50,030 nt of DNA. It comes from Gammaproteobacteria bacterium (GTDB lineage Bacteria > Pseudomonadota > Gammaproteobacteria > Steroidobacterales > Steroidobacteraceae). A model generated the notes under the pieces. The model did no database searches. It was not told the DNA's origin and saw only the letters and a list, made by a program, of their open reading frames with translations. Positions 35,884 through 45,181 of this stretch are shown here, one piece after another. The stretch lies in NCBI GenBank assembly GCA_003164785.1, contig PLUE01000028.1:182351-232380 (forward strand). Direction: 5' to 3'. The position numbers and the translations under genes are program-made. Every line of letters starts with the position of its first letter. Position 1 is the first letter of the stretch.

Positions 35884-37307
35884 GCGATGTCTACGATGTA
35901 ATCGTGATCGGATCGGGGCCGGCCGGATATCCCGCGGCCATCCGCGCGGGTCAGAACAAGCTCAAAGTGGCCTGCATCGATGAGTGGAAGAATTTCGACG
36001 GCAGCTTCGCGTTCGGCGGCACCTGCCTGAATGCGGGCTGCATTCCCTCGAAGGCGCTCCTCGAGTCGTCCGAGCTGTACCTGCGTGCGAAGGAAGAGTT
36101 CGCGACCCACGGCATCAAGCTCGGCGACATCCAACTCGACCTGGCCACGATGCAGAAGCGTCGCGCCAGCGTGGTCAAGACCATGACCACCGGCATCACC
36201 GCACTGTTCAAGGCCAACGGCGTTGTGGGCATTCAGGGGCACGGCAAGCTGTTGCCCGGCAACAAGGTTCTGGTCACCGCCGCGGATGGCTCGGAAAAAA
36301 CCCTCGAGGCCAGGAACGTGATCCTGGCTTCGGGTTCCACGCCGATCCGGCTGAAGAGCGTGCCGCACGACGGAAAATACATCATCGATTCATGGAATGC
36401 GCTCGAATTGGACGCGGTCCCGGGACGTCTGGGCGTCATCGGCGCCGGCGTGATCGGACTCGAATTGGGCAGCGTGTGGCGCCGCCTCGGCAGCGCGGTC
36501 ACCGTGCTCGAAGCCATGGATTCGTTCCTTCCCATGGCGGATCAGACCATCGCCAAGGAGGCGCAGCGCCACTTCAAGAAGCAGGGGCTGGACATCAAGT
36601 TGGGTGCCAAGGTGCTGAGCGCCAAGGTCTCGGGCGCCGCCGTCGATGTGGTGTATTCGGACGCCCAGGGCGAGCACACGTTGCAGGTGGACAAGCTGGT
36701 GGTCGCCGTGGGGCGCCGTCCGTTCACCGACGGTCTCCTGGCCGAGGGCACCGGCGTCGAGGTGGATCAGCGCGGCTTCATCCAGGTCGACGAGCATTGC
36801 CGGACAGCCGTGCCGAACGTGTGGGCGGTGGGCGATGTGGTTCGCGGACCCATGCTCGCGCACAAGGGCAAGGAGGAGGGCTGCATGGTGGCCGACCTCA
36901 TCGCCGGCAAATACGGTGAGGTGAACTACAAGGTGATCCCGTCGGTGATCTACACCGCGCCGGAAATCGCCTGGGTGGGACTCACCGAGGAGCAGGTCAA
37001 GGCCAGCGGTCGCGAGTACAAGGTCGGTACGTTTCCGTTCGCCGCGAGCGGGCGGGCGCGGGCGATGGAGGCTGGGGCGGGCATGGCGAAGATCATCTCC
37101 GCCAAGGATGACGATGAGGTGCTCGGTGTCCACGTGATCGGCCCGATGGCCGGTGAACTCATCGGGGAGGCCACGCTGGCGATGGAGTATTCGGCGAGCA
37201 CCGAGGACATCCAGCGCACCATGCACGCGCATCCGACCCTGTCGGAGGCCATTCACGAAGCGGCGTTGTCGGTGGACAAGAAGGCGATCGACGCGATCAA
37301 CCGGTAG
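35880..37307 (+). CDS. lpd: Dihydrolipoyl dehydrogenase (E3)
   Basis: FAD-disulfide oxidoreductase of 475 residues that reoxidises dihydrolipoamide with NAD. FAD-binding [19 protein letters not shown] at the N-terminus, the redox pair in [19 protein letters not shown]-binding [20 protein letters not shown], and the C-terminal [15 protein letters not shown] with the catalytic His-Glu pair. The [15 protein letters not shown] spacing is typical of the E3 encoded in odhAB-lpd (sucAB-lpd) operons. ATG 35880 overlaps the sucB stop. It is convergent with relA, 158 bp away. Confidence 0.96.
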   Translation: MSDVYDVIVIGSGPAGYPAAIRAGQNKLKVACIDEWKNFDGSFAFGGTCLNAGCIPSKALLESSELYLRAKEEFATHGIKLGDIQLDLATMQKRRASVVKTMTTGITALFKANGVVGIQGHGKLLPGNKVLVTAADGSEKTLEARNVILASGSTPIRLKSVPHDGKYIIDSWNALELDAVPGRLGVIGAGVIGLELGSVWRRLGSAVTVLEAMDSFLPMADQTIAKEAQRHFKKQGLDIKLGAKVLSAKVSGAAVDVVYSDAQGEHTLQVDKLVVAVGRRPFTDGLLAEGTGVEVDQRGFIQVDEHCRTAVPNVWAVGDVVRGPMLAHKGKEEGCMVADLIAGKYGEVNYKVIPSVIYTAPEIAWVGLTEEQVKASGREYKVGTFPFAASGRARAMEAGAGMAKIISAKDDDEVLGVHVIGPMAGELIGEATLAMEYSASTEDIQRTMHAHPTLSEAIHEAALSVDKKAIDAINR

Positions 37308-37432
37308 CGGGCGTGCCGGGCGGCCGGTGACCTGAATGTTCATGACCCGCCCGCGGGTCGAACTGCAGCCATACGATGTCTCCCGCCTCGGGAACGTATG
37401 GGGTCACGACTAGAGCGTTTCGTTACCGATCG

Positions 37433-37453
37433 GGAGGGCCGAAACCGCCCTCC
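37433..37453. terminator. Hairpin between lpd and relA
   Basis: GGAGGGC and GCCCTCC pair around a seven-base loop in the 158-bp gap between the convergent lpd and relA genes. No T-run follows directly on either strand, so intrinsic termination is uncertain. The rest of the gap (37308-37465) shows no gene. Confidence 0.35.
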
Positions 37454-37465
37454 GCATGCGAATTG

Positions 37466-39586
37466 TCATCTTTTTCGCCGCGCCGAGATGACGCTGGGCA
37501 CCTGCGCGATCCGCGCCAGCGCGAGCGAGAGCTGCGGCAGGCCGGTGATGGAAATGGCCATCTGCATGCGGGCGATGGCGTCCTTTTTGTCGGTCACCGT
37601 ATTCATGCCCTGGATGCTGATCTTCTCGTCCGCGAGAATCGCGCTGACGTCCCGCACCAGGCCGCGTCGATCGAAGGCCTCGATGGTAATGTCCACGGGG
37701 AACTCGCCCGAACCGGTTTTTCCCCAAGCCACCGCCAACACCCGCGCCGGCGCCTTCGCGGCGAGCCGCGCGAAATTGGCGCAGGCTCGGGCGTGGATGC
37801 TGATCCCGCGCCCGACGGTGATGTAGCCCACGATCGGCTCGGGCGGCACGGGCTTGCAGCACTTGGCATAGGTGGACAGGAGATCGCCGATGCCGTGGAC
37901 CTCGGTTTCCGGCTCACGTTCCGGGGTGGGGCGCAGCCGCGGGACGTCGTGACGGTCGGCGCGCGCGTGCAGCAGTCGCTGGATGGCGCCGGCGACCTGG
38001 GCCGAACTCAGCTCTCCCAGTCCCAGCGCTTCGTGCAAGGCTTCCGTGTTGTCGAGCTTCAGTTCCGCCAGCAGCTCGGGCATGGGCGGCATGTTAACGC
38101 CCAGCCGCTGGATCTCGCGATCGAGCATGGCGCGGCCTTCGACCTTGTTCTGGGTCTCCTCCTGCTTGCGGAACCAGGCGCGTACCTTGTTGCGGTGACG
38201 GGGACTTGCGAGAAAGCCGGATTGGGGCGAGAGCCAGTCGCGCGACGGCTGGGCCGTTTTGCCGGTGATGATCTCGACCGTGTCGCTGTTCTTCAGGTGC
38301 GTGTCGAGCGATACCATGCGCCCGTTGACCTTCGCGCCGCGTGTGCGGTGGCCCAAATCCGTGTGCACCTGGTAGGCGAAATCCAGCGGCGTGCCGCCCA
38401 CGGGCACATCGACGATCTCGCCTTTGGGCGTCACCGCATAAATGCGATCCTGGAACAGCTCGACGCGCATGCGATCGAGAAAGTCGCTCGCCGTTTCGAC
38501 ACCCTCCGTGGGCGCCAGCAGGGTGCGCAGCTGGTTGATCTTGCGCTCGTAGGCTTGATCGCTACGGCCGCCCTCCTTGTAGCGCCAATGGGCGGCGATG
38601 CCGCGCTCGGAGTTGGCATGCATGTCGTGGGTGCGGATCTGGATCTCGACGGGGTCGCCTCCCGGGCCGATCACGGCGGTGTGGATCGAGCGATAGAGAT
38701 TGTCCTTCGGCGTCGCGATGTAGTCGTCGAATTCGCCGGGGATGAATTGCCACAGGGAATGCACCACGCCCAATGCGCCGTAACACTCGGCCACGGTCCC
38801 GACCAGGATGCGGGCCGCACGGATGTCCATCAATTGTTCGAACGCCAGGTGCTTCGATTGCATCTTGCGCCAGATGCTGTAGATGTGCTTCGGCCGGCCT
38901 TCGATGGCCGCTTCGATCCCGGCCGCCCGCAGTTCCCCCAACAACAGCGTCTTCAGCTCATCGATGTAGCGCTCGCGATCCGAGCGCCGTTCGTTGAGCA
39001 CGGCCGCGATGCGTTTGTACTCGGTGGGCTCGAGATAGCGGAAGGCCAGATCCTCGAGTTCCCACTTGACCTGCCAGACCCCGAGCCGGTTCGCCAGCGG
39101 CGCGTACACCTCGCGCGTCTCGAGCGCGAATCTGCGCTGCGTCGCGGGGTCCAGCGCCTTGGCGGAACGCATCTTCTGCAGCTGTTCGGCGAGCCGTACC
39201 ACGACCAGGCGGACGTCGCCGATCACGGCCAGCAGCATTTTGCGCAGGGCTTCGGCCTGACCCGCTTCCAGGCCGCGCTCCGGCGTCCATTCCGCCGGCA
39301 GGCCGAAGTGACCGAGCTGCCCCAGGGCCCGCGCGAGGCGCGTCGGCTCGTCGCCGAAGCGCTTCTCGGCGGCCTCCCGCTCCATGAGCTTGGCGTCGAG
39401 CAGCGGCTGGATCATGGCGGCCAGCACCACCTCGTCGTCGGCGTCGAGTGTGCGCACGATCTCCGCGACGTCGAGCGCTCCCGCGCGCGTGGGCTCGGCG
39501 TCGGGCGGCAGTTGGAGCGCGCGAACGGTCGCAAACCCTTCAATCAGCCGGGTGCTCGCCGTCCGGGTCGTTGCGGTGGTTTCCAT
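37466..39586 (-). CDS. relA: RelA-type (p)ppGpp synthetase
   Basis: Stringent-response synthetase of 706 residues. The N-terminal pseudo-HD region (about 35-150) lacks the His-Asp residues of a hydrolase (DADDEVVLAAMIQPLLDAKL), so it is monofunctional like E. coli RelA. The synthetase domain has RPKHIYSIWRKMQSK, DIRAARILV and PGEFDDYIATPKDNLYRSIHTAV, with VEIQIRTHDMHANSERGIAAHWRYKEGG. Then come TGS (about 390-455, IYAVTPKGEIVDVP), helical, zinc-finger (AKCCKPVPPEPIVGYITVGRGISIHARAC) and ACT domains (about 630-706). It is divergent from ruvC, with only 18 bp between the two starts. Confidence 0.95.
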   Translation of the reverse strand: METTATTRTASTRLIEGFATVRALQLPPDAEPTRAGALDVAEIVRTLDADDEVVLAAMIQPLLDAKLMEREAAEKRFGDEPTRLARALGQLGHFGLPAEWTPERGLEAGQAEALRKMLLAVIGDVRLVVVRLAEQLQKMRSAKALDPATQRRFALETREVYAPLANRLGVWQVKWELEDLAFRYLEPTEYKRIAAVLNERRSDRERYIDELKTLLLGELRAAGIEAAIEGRPKHIYSIWRKMQSKHLAFEQLMDIRAARILVGTVAECYGALGVVHSLWQFIPGEFDDYIATPKDNLYRSIHTAVIGPGGDPVEIQIRTHDMHANSERGIAAHWRYKEGGRSDQAYERKINQLRTLLAPTEGVETASDFLDRMRVELFQDRIYAVTPKGEIVDVPVGGTPLDFAYQVHTDLGHRTRGAKVNGRMVSLDTHLKNSDTVEIITGKTAQPSRDWLSPQSGFLASPRHRNKVRAWFRKQEETQNKVEGRAMLDREIQRLGVNMPPMPELLAELKLDNTEALHEALGLGELSSAQVAGAIQRLLHARADRHDVPRLRPTPEREPETEVHGIGDLLSTYAKCCKPVPPEPIVGYITVGRGISIHARACANFARLAAKAPARVLAVAWGKTGSGEFPVDITIEAFDRRGLVRDVSAILADEKISIQGMNTVTDKKDAIARMQMAISITGLPQLSLALARIAQVPSVISARRKR

Positions 39587-39590
39587 GAGC

Positions 39591-39597
39591 TATCATA
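39591..39597. promoter_or_regulatory. Overlapping divergent -10 elements for relA and ruvC
   Basis: The heptamer TATCATA holds TATCAT reading towards ruvC and TATGAT reading towards relA. Each lies about 6-8 bases before a start codon, so both transcripts would begin at or near the ATG and be leaderless. No clear -35 boxes are seen; the real promoters could instead lie inside the flanking genes. Confidence 0.35.
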
Positions 39598-39604
39598 ACC
39601 GCCC

Positions 39605-40123
39605 ATGCCACCTTCCATGACCATCCGCGTGCTCGGAATCGACCCTGGTTCGCAGTGCACCGGCTTCGGCGTGGTGGACGTCGTCGGGGCGCGCTTGACC
39701 TATGTGGCGAGCGGCGTGATCCGCACCGGCCAGGGTGATTTTGCGTCCCGGCTGTGCGAGATCTTTCGCTGTATCAAGACGGTGGTCGAGCAGTATCAGC
39801 CGCAGGAAATCGCCATCGAACGGGTGTTCATGAACCGCAATCCCGACAGCGCCCTGAAGCTGGGGCAGGCGCGCGGCGCCGCCATCTGCGGCCTCGCCGA
39901 GGCGAACGCGGAGGTCTTCGAGTACGCCACCCGCCAGATCAAGCTGGCGGTGGTGGGCACGGGCGGCGCCGAGAAGGGCCAGGTGCAGCTCATGATGAAG
40001 AGCATTCTGAAGCTGGAGGGTGCGCTCCCCGAGGACGCCGCCGATGCCCTGGCGGCCGCGGTGTGTCACGCGCTGCGCGGCCGGGTGCGCGCCTCGGTGC
40101 TGCGCGCGGGCGCGCGCGCATGA
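39605..40123 (+). CDS. ruvC: Holliday junction endonuclease RuvC
   Basis: Holliday junction resolvase of 172 residues. The catalytic carboxylates appear in [18 protein letters not shown] (first Asp), [22 protein letters not shown] (Glu) and [17 protein letters not shown] (the last two Asp). The start is either ATG 39605 or ATG 39617 ([11 protein letters not shown]), the second closer to family N-termini; no ribosome-binding site separates them. Its stop overlaps the ruvA ATG. It normally acts with the RuvAB motor, encoded next. Confidence 0.95.
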   Translation: MPPSMTIRVLGIDPGSQCTGFGVVDVVGARLTYVASGVIRTGQGDFASRLCEIFRCIKTVVEQYQPQEIAIERVFMNRNPDSALKLGQARGAAICGLAEANAEVFEYATRQIKLAVVGTGGAEKGQVQLMMKSILKLEGALPEDAADALAAAVCHALRGRVRASVLRAGARA

Positions 40124-40728
40124 TCGGCTTTCTCAAGGGACGGTTGGCGGTCAAGCAGCCGCCGCTCCTGATGGTGGACGTCAACGGCGTCGGTTACGAA
40201 CTCGAAGCGCCCATGTCGACGTTCTACGGGTTGCCAGCGACCGGCGAGCCCGTCGCCCTGTTCACGCATCTGGTGGTTCGCGAGGACGCGCACATCTTGT
40301 TCGGCTTCGGCACGGACGGCGAGCGGCGCCTGTTTCGCAGTTTGATCAAGGTGTCGGGCGTCGGTCCGAAGATCGCCCTGGGCATTTTGTCGGGCGCCAG
40401 CGTCGAGGACTTTCTGCGCACCATCGAGGCCGAGGACGTCGCCATGCTGACGCGCATTCCGGGCATCGGGCGCAAGACCGCCGAGCGCGTCATCATCGAG
40501 ATGCGCGACAGCGTCCAGAAGCTCGCCTCGCCCGCGCCGGGCGACGGTCAGAGCGCGGCGGCCCTGGGCGCCGCGCCGACGCCGCAAAGCGAGGCGTTCA
40601 GCGCGCTGATCGCCTTGGGCTACAAGCCGCCCGAAGTCACCCGCCTGCTGAAGGCGGCGGACGAGCCGGGTCTGTCGACCACCGACATCATTCGCCGCGC
40701 ACTGAAGTCGGCGGTGAAGCCATCATGA
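40120..40728 (+). CDS. ruvA: Holliday junction branch migration protein RuvA
   Basis: Junction-binding subunit of 202 residues. [31 protein letters not shown] is the OB-fold domain I; domain II carries the two helix-hairpin-helix motifs ([18 protein letters not shown] and [19 protein letters not shown]); after a flexible linker, domain III ([22 protein letters not shown]) contacts RuvB. ATG 40120 overlaps the ruvC stop. Confidence 0.96.
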   Translation: MIGFLKGRLAVKQPPLLMVDVNGVGYELEAPMSTFYGLPATGEPVALFTHLVVREDAHILFGFGTDGERRLFRSLIKVSGVGPKIALGILSGASVEDFLRTIEAEDVAMLTRIPGIGRKTAERVIIEMRDSVQKLASPAPGDGQSAAALGAAPTPQSEAFSALIALGYKPPEVTRLLKAADEPGLSTTDIIRRALKSAVKPS

Positions 40729-40749
40729 CGATCCGGGCATAGCGCTCCC

Positions 40750-41799
<1,050 letters not shown>

Positions 41800-41830
41800 C
41801 CGGTCGGGATTCCGGCGGCCATCGGCACGC

Positions 41831-41982
41831 CAGACGAAGGTCTGTCGGCTACCCGGCTACCCGGCGTTTTGAGGGGGAATGTCCCGACGACCCCCAGAAA
41901 CAGGCAATACGCGGAAGCCGCAGGGCGACGCACGTTTGTGCGGATAGGTTCGCCAGGCGAAGACTGCTAGCTTGGGTAGCAG
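41831..41982. ncRNA. Hairpin-rich intergenic region, candidate structured RNA
   Basis: The 237-bp gap between ruvB and the DUF3300 gene holds a series of perfect short hairpins: CAGAC-GAAG-GTCTG (41831-41844), GGGGG/CCCCC (41873-41895), GCGG-AAG-CCGC (41911-41921), CGCAC-GTTT-GTGCG (41929-41942), TTCGC-CAG-GCGAA (41949-41961) and CTGCTA/TAGCAG around a seven-base loop (41964-41982). A tandem duplication GGCTACCC-GGCTACCC sits at 41847-41862. No open frame fits. It could be a 5' leader of the DUF3300 operon or a separate small RNA; a TTGACT at 41988 might instead be a -35 placing the promoter downstream of the hairpins. I recognise no named family. Confidence 0.4.
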
Positions 41983-42036
41983 AGATATTGACTACGCGGA
42001 GGCCCGGGCGATGAAGATAAAGAGGGGTTCAAGAAC

Positions 42037-43212
42037 ATGAATAGTGTCGACTTCACCGCAGGGTTCTCGAAACTGCGATTCAGCAAGCAGATGGTGGCTA
42101 CTCTCTTGCCGGCTGCTCTGCTGTTTGCGATATGGCCTGTGGATCTTCCAGCCTATCAAGACGCGCAAGCTCCGGCGCCGACCGCAGCCCACGCGCCGGC
42201 TTATGCCCAACAAACTCCCGAGCAGTTGCAGCAGTTGGTTGCACCGATTGCGCTGTATCCGGACTCGCTGGTGGCGCAGATCCTGGCGGGGTCCACGTTT
42301 CCCGACCAGGTCGTGTTGGCGGAGCGATGGGTGCAAGTTCATTCCGACTTGAAGGGCAATGCCTTGGCCCAAGCGGTGGACCAGCAACCCTGGGATCCGA
42401 GCATCAAGGCACTCGCCGCATTTCCGTCCGTGCTCGGAAATATGGACAAGAACCTGTCTTGGACGTCGTCTCTCGGCGACGCTTACTATAATCAGCAACA
42501 GGATGTGATGGGTGCTGTGCAAGTGATGCGGCAGCGGGCCCAGGTGGCGGGGAATTTGAAGAGCACGCCGCAGCAAACGGTGACCGGGCAGAATTCGACG
42601 ATCGTTATTGAGCCGGCGAGCCCCGATGTCGTATACGTCCCAGCATACGACCCGTGGCTGGTTTACGGCGATCCGATCCTGGCGTGGCCGGAGTGGTATC
42701 CCTATCCTGGAATCTGGTATGACGGTCCATTTCTCTCGTTCGGCATCGGTTTCGGCATCGGTTTCTTTGGAGGTTTCGGATGGGGTTGGGGCCATTGGGG
42801 ATTTGACTGGCACAATCGATATCCCATTTATGACCACAACCGGTACTTCTCTCACAGCAACACGTTTTACAACCGCAACGCTTACTACCGGGGCGGCGGC
42901 GAGCGGGGCGTGGCAACGAACGTCGAGCGCGGAGTGAGCGGGAATCGCGGTGGCAATGCCGAGCGTGGCGCCGAACGCTCCGGAGGCGGCTACAACCGGC
43001 CCGGCGCAACGGGAGATCCTTTCGGCGGACGCAATGATGCGGCTCGGGGATACGCGCAACCCCGCGGCGAAAGCGGCGTGCGCTCGGGCGCCCTCAGCGG
43101 CTACGATCATGGCGGGCAGGCCAGAGGCTTCTCCTCACGCGGAAGCTCGAGCTTTGGCGGCGGCGGCCACGCTGGCGGAGGGGGGCATGGTGGCGGCGGT
43201 GGACGGCATTAA
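42037..43212 (+). CDS. DUF3300 protein, exported
   Basis: Secreted or envelope protein of 391 residues. An N-terminal hydrophobic segment (MVATLLPAALLFAIWPVDLPAYQ) probably serves as signal peptide. The DUF3300 domain (about 60-255) reads QTPEQLQQLVAPIALYPDSLVAQILAGSTFPDQVVLAERW, QPWDPSIKALAAFPSVLGNMDKNLSWTSSLGDAYYNQQQDVM and VVYVPAYDPWLVYG. After a Gly/Trp/Phe-rich stretch (GFGIGFFGGFGWGWGHWGF) the last 130 residues are Arg/Gly/Ser/His-rich and disordered, ending in glycine runs. Function unknown. GAGGGG lies 11 bases before the ATG. It is followed after 10 bp by DUF2950, the usual partner. Confidence 0.9.
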   Translation: MNSVDFTAGFSKLRFSKQMVATLLPAALLFAIWPVDLPAYQDAQAPAPTAAHAPAYAQQTPEQLQQLVAPIALYPDSLVAQILAGSTFPDQVVLAERWVQVHSDLKGNALAQAVDQQPWDPSIKALAAFPSVLGNMDKNLSWTSSLGDAYYNQQQDVMGAVQVMRQRAQVAGNLKSTPQQTVTGQNSTIVIEPASPDVVYVPAYDPWLVYGDPILAWPEWYPYPGIWYDGPFLSFGIGFGIGFFGGFGWGWGHWGFDWHNRYPIYDHNRYFSHSNTFYNRNAYYRGGGERGVATNVERGVSGNRGGNAERGAERSGGGYNRPGATGDPFGGRNDAARGYAQPRGESGVRSGALSGYDHGGQARGFSSRGSSSFGGGGHAGGGGHGGGGGRH

Positions 43213-43222
43213 TTGAGGATTC

Positions 43223-44254
43223 ATGATGTCCCTGGATTTTAGACACTTGCAAATGAAGAGGCTCCCTATGCTGCGAACGAATTTGAGCATCGACACCTAT
43301 CACGGGGCTAATCGGCTTGAAGTAGCCCTATGTGCCGCTCTCTTGATGGCGTGCTTTCCCCTCCGTTCCATGGCGCAGCAACCGGGTCAGAAGATGTTTT
43401 CATCGCCCGAAGAGGCGAGCAAGGCCCTGGTCACGACCCTGCAGAACAATGACGAGAAGGCGACGCTCGATTTGCTGGGTCCGGACGGAAAGCAAATCGT
43501 CTCCTCGGGAGACGACACCGAGGACATGCACAGCCGCGCTGAATTCGTGCAGGCATACCGGGAAATGCACCGTCTGGTGAAAGAACCGGATGGAACCACG
43601 ACGTTGTATATCGGCGCAAAGAACTGGCCCACGCCCATACCGCTCGTGCACAGGGGTCACTCGTGGTATTTCGATACCGACGCGGGCAAGATGGAAATTC
43701 TGTTCCGCCGGATCGGCCGGAACGAAATATCGACCATCCGCGTTTGCCAGGAACTCGTGGCAGCAGAGAAGGACTATCGCCGCACGCAGCCCGAGGAATT
43801 TGCCGAGAAAATCTTAAGTGATGCCGGGCGCCGCAACGGTCTTTATTGGCCTGCGGCGGCGGGGGATCCGCAGAGCCCCATCGGGCCGCTGGTGGCATCC
43901 GCCGTCACCGAGGGTTATGCGAACAATGGGAAAGAGATCGTTCAAACTCCCTACCGCGGTTATTACTTCCATATCCTCAGGCAACAGGGGAAACATGCTC
44001 CCGGCGGAGCGAAGAGCTACGTCGTCAACGGCAAGATGACCGAAGGATTCGCGTTCGTGGCCCATCCTGCGGACTACCGGTCTTCCGGTGTAATGACCTT
44101 CATCGTCGGCACCGATGGAGTTGTGTACGAGAAGGATCTCGGCAAGGAGACCGCCGTTGTCGCCAAAGCCATGAAGCAATACGAGCCCGATGCCAGCTGG
44201 CATCGGGCCGATGAGGCGCAAGCGGAGACGGCCCGCGACCAAAAAGCCCGGTAA
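43223..44254 (+). CDS. DUF2950 protein, exported
   Basis: Exported protein of up to 343 residues. ATG 43223 or 43226 follows GAGGA closely; ATG 43268, preceded by AGAGG, would give a more normal signal peptide (MLRTNLSIDTYHGANRLEVA then ALLMACFPLRSMAQQ). The DUF2950 domain has KMFSSPEEASKALVTTLQNND, LLGPDGKQIVSSGDDTEDMHSR, WPTPIPLVHRGHSWYFDT, RNGLYWPAAAGDPQSPIGPLV, PYRGYYFHILRQQGKHAPGGA and GFAFVAHPADYRSSGVMTFIV. It is regularly found next to DUF3300; the joint function is unknown, probably envelope or stress related. The gap after it (44255-44392) shows no gene. Confidence 0.9.
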   Translation: MMSLDFRHLQMKRLPMLRTNLSIDTYHGANRLEVALCAALLMACFPLRSMAQQPGQKMFSSPEEASKALVTTLQNNDEKATLDLLGPDGKQIVSSGDDTEDMHSRAEFVQAYREMHRLVKEPDGTTTLYIGAKNWPTPIPLVHRGHSWYFDTDAGKMEILFRRIGRNEISTIRVCQELVAAEKDYRRTQPEEFAEKILSDAGRRNGLYWPAAAGDPQSPIGPLVASAVTEGYANNGKEIVQTPYRGYYFHILRQQGKHAPGGAKSYVVNGKMTEGFAFVAHPADYRSSGVMTFIVGTDGVVYEKDLGKETAVVAKAMKQYEPDASWHRADEAQAETARDQKAR

Positions 44255-44392
44255 AGGGCGCTGTGCTGGTTGCGACAGCAGCAGTCCACCTGTGCCGAGC
44301 CATGCGCCCCTGACGAGAGAGATTTCTCCCGATAGTGACGACCGTCGCAAAAGCGGACATTAATCGTGCGTTGAAATAGGAAACAGGAGGCG

Positions 44393-44650
44393 ATGATGAA
44401 CACGGACAATTCGAACGCAATCAATCTTGCGAATCTGAAGGAAGTCCTCAGCCAATCGACGCAACGTTCGACGCTTCCTTACTACGCGATAGCGGCGGAG
44501 GCTCCTCATCTGATGGGTTATTATCATAGCTTGGTCGCTGACGCGGCGTATTTCCGCGCCAAAGACCGAGGGTTTGTGCCGGGCCACGAGGCTGAGGACT
44601 GGTGGGCGGCAGAGGCGGAAATCGCACTGCGACTCAACGAAGGTCGCTAG
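44393..44650 (+). CDS. DUF2934-like small protein
   Basis: Protein of 85 residues with a strong AGGAGG seven bases before its ATG. The C-terminal part (HSLVADAAYFRAKDRGFVPGHEAEDWWAAEAEIALRL) matches the DUF2934 pattern, in which A-x-x-x-x-E-x-x-G or similar is followed by DDWxxAE. Cytoplasmic, no cysteine. Such small proteins are common in stress and low-oxygen islands; function unknown. The stop overlaps a possible GTG start for the next gene. Confidence 0.75.
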   Translation: MMNTDNSNAINLANLKEVLSQSTQRSTLPYYAIAAEAPHLMGYYHSLVADAAYFRAKDRGFVPGHEAEDWWAAEAEIALRLNEGR

Positions 44651-44682
44651 TGGGAGATCAACCGCGCGATGGGAGGTGGTTC

Positions 44683-45003
44683 GTGCAACAAGTCAATGCC
44701 GAAGTGCTGGTACGCGATCTAACGGTCCTGGTGATCGATCTGGACGCATTGCTCAAAGCAACCGAAGACACCGCAAGCGAGGCGGTACTTAATGTGCGGG
44801 AGCGCATTGTAGGGTCTTTGCAAACCGCGAAACGATATCTGGAAGCCGCGCGGATATGCGCGGCGGGAGAAGCAAAAGGCACGGTGCGGTCCGCCGATGA
44901 TTATGTGCGTGACAATGCCTGGAAAGTCATAGGCTTCGCAGGAGGCGTCGGCTTCCTGGTGGGGGCAATCGTGAGGTCCAGGAGCGGAAGGCGCAAAGAA
45001 TGA
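44683..45003 (+). CDS. DUF883 (ElaB/YqjD-like) membrane-anchored protein
   Basis: Protein of 106 residues, GTG start. The start is decided by GGGAGGT at 44671-44677, five bases upstream; an in-frame GTG at 44650 overlapping the previous stop lacks such a site. A long amphipathic helix (LVIDLDALLKATEDTASEAVLNVRERIVGSLQTAKRYLEAA) precedes a single C-terminal membrane helix (AWKVIGFAGGVGFLVGAIV) with the terminal RSRSGRRKE. That layout matches ElaB/YqjD proteins, tail-anchored and ribosome-associated in stationary-phase E. coli. A clear terminator follows. Confidence 0.8.
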   Translation: MQQVNAEVLVRDLTVLVIDLDALLKATEDTASEAVLNVRERIVGSLQTAKRYLEAARICAAGEAKGTVRSADDYVRDNAWKVIGFAGGVGFLVGAIVRSRSGRRKE

Positions 45004-45010
45004 ATCCTAC

Positions 45011-45030
45011 TGCCGCGTCTGCGGCATTTT
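45011..45030 (+). terminator. Intrinsic terminator after the DUF883 gene
   Basis: TGCCGC and GCGGCA pair around a GTCT loop and are followed by TTTT, seven bases after the stop codon. It closes the DUF3300-DUF2950-DUF2934-DUF883 series. The remaining sequence to 45181 shows no gene. Confidence 0.7.
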
Positions 45031-45181
45031 GCCGGCCTTCGGCGCATGGAGAATCATATGCGCCTCACGACCGACTCGACAGAAGATCATTCGAATCAAG
45101 TCATGCGAGCGGCTCCGTTTCATGAGTTCGTACGTAGTTTCCCTGAATGCAGCAACCACTGGCACCGGTTAAGCTGCACCC

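Noticed and set aside
38700..38760. RelA active-site change (NLY instead of NGY)
   Set aside because: The position before the tyrosine varies among Rel enzymes (Gly, Met, Leu), so it is not a defect.
37376..39598. 740-codon plus-strand frame opposite relA
   Set aside because: relA has all expected domains on the minus strand; the opposite frame has no family pattern.
41847..41865. c-di-GMP-I (GEMM) riboswitch
   Set aside because: The tandem GGCTACCC recalls part of the GEMM 3' helix, but the conserved CACGCACAGGGCAAACC core and GAAA tetraloop receptor parts are not found on either strand.
44602..44682. Longer N-terminus of the DUF883 protein
   Set aside because: The strong GGGAGGT five bases before GTG 44683 and the lack of such a site upstream favour the shorter form.
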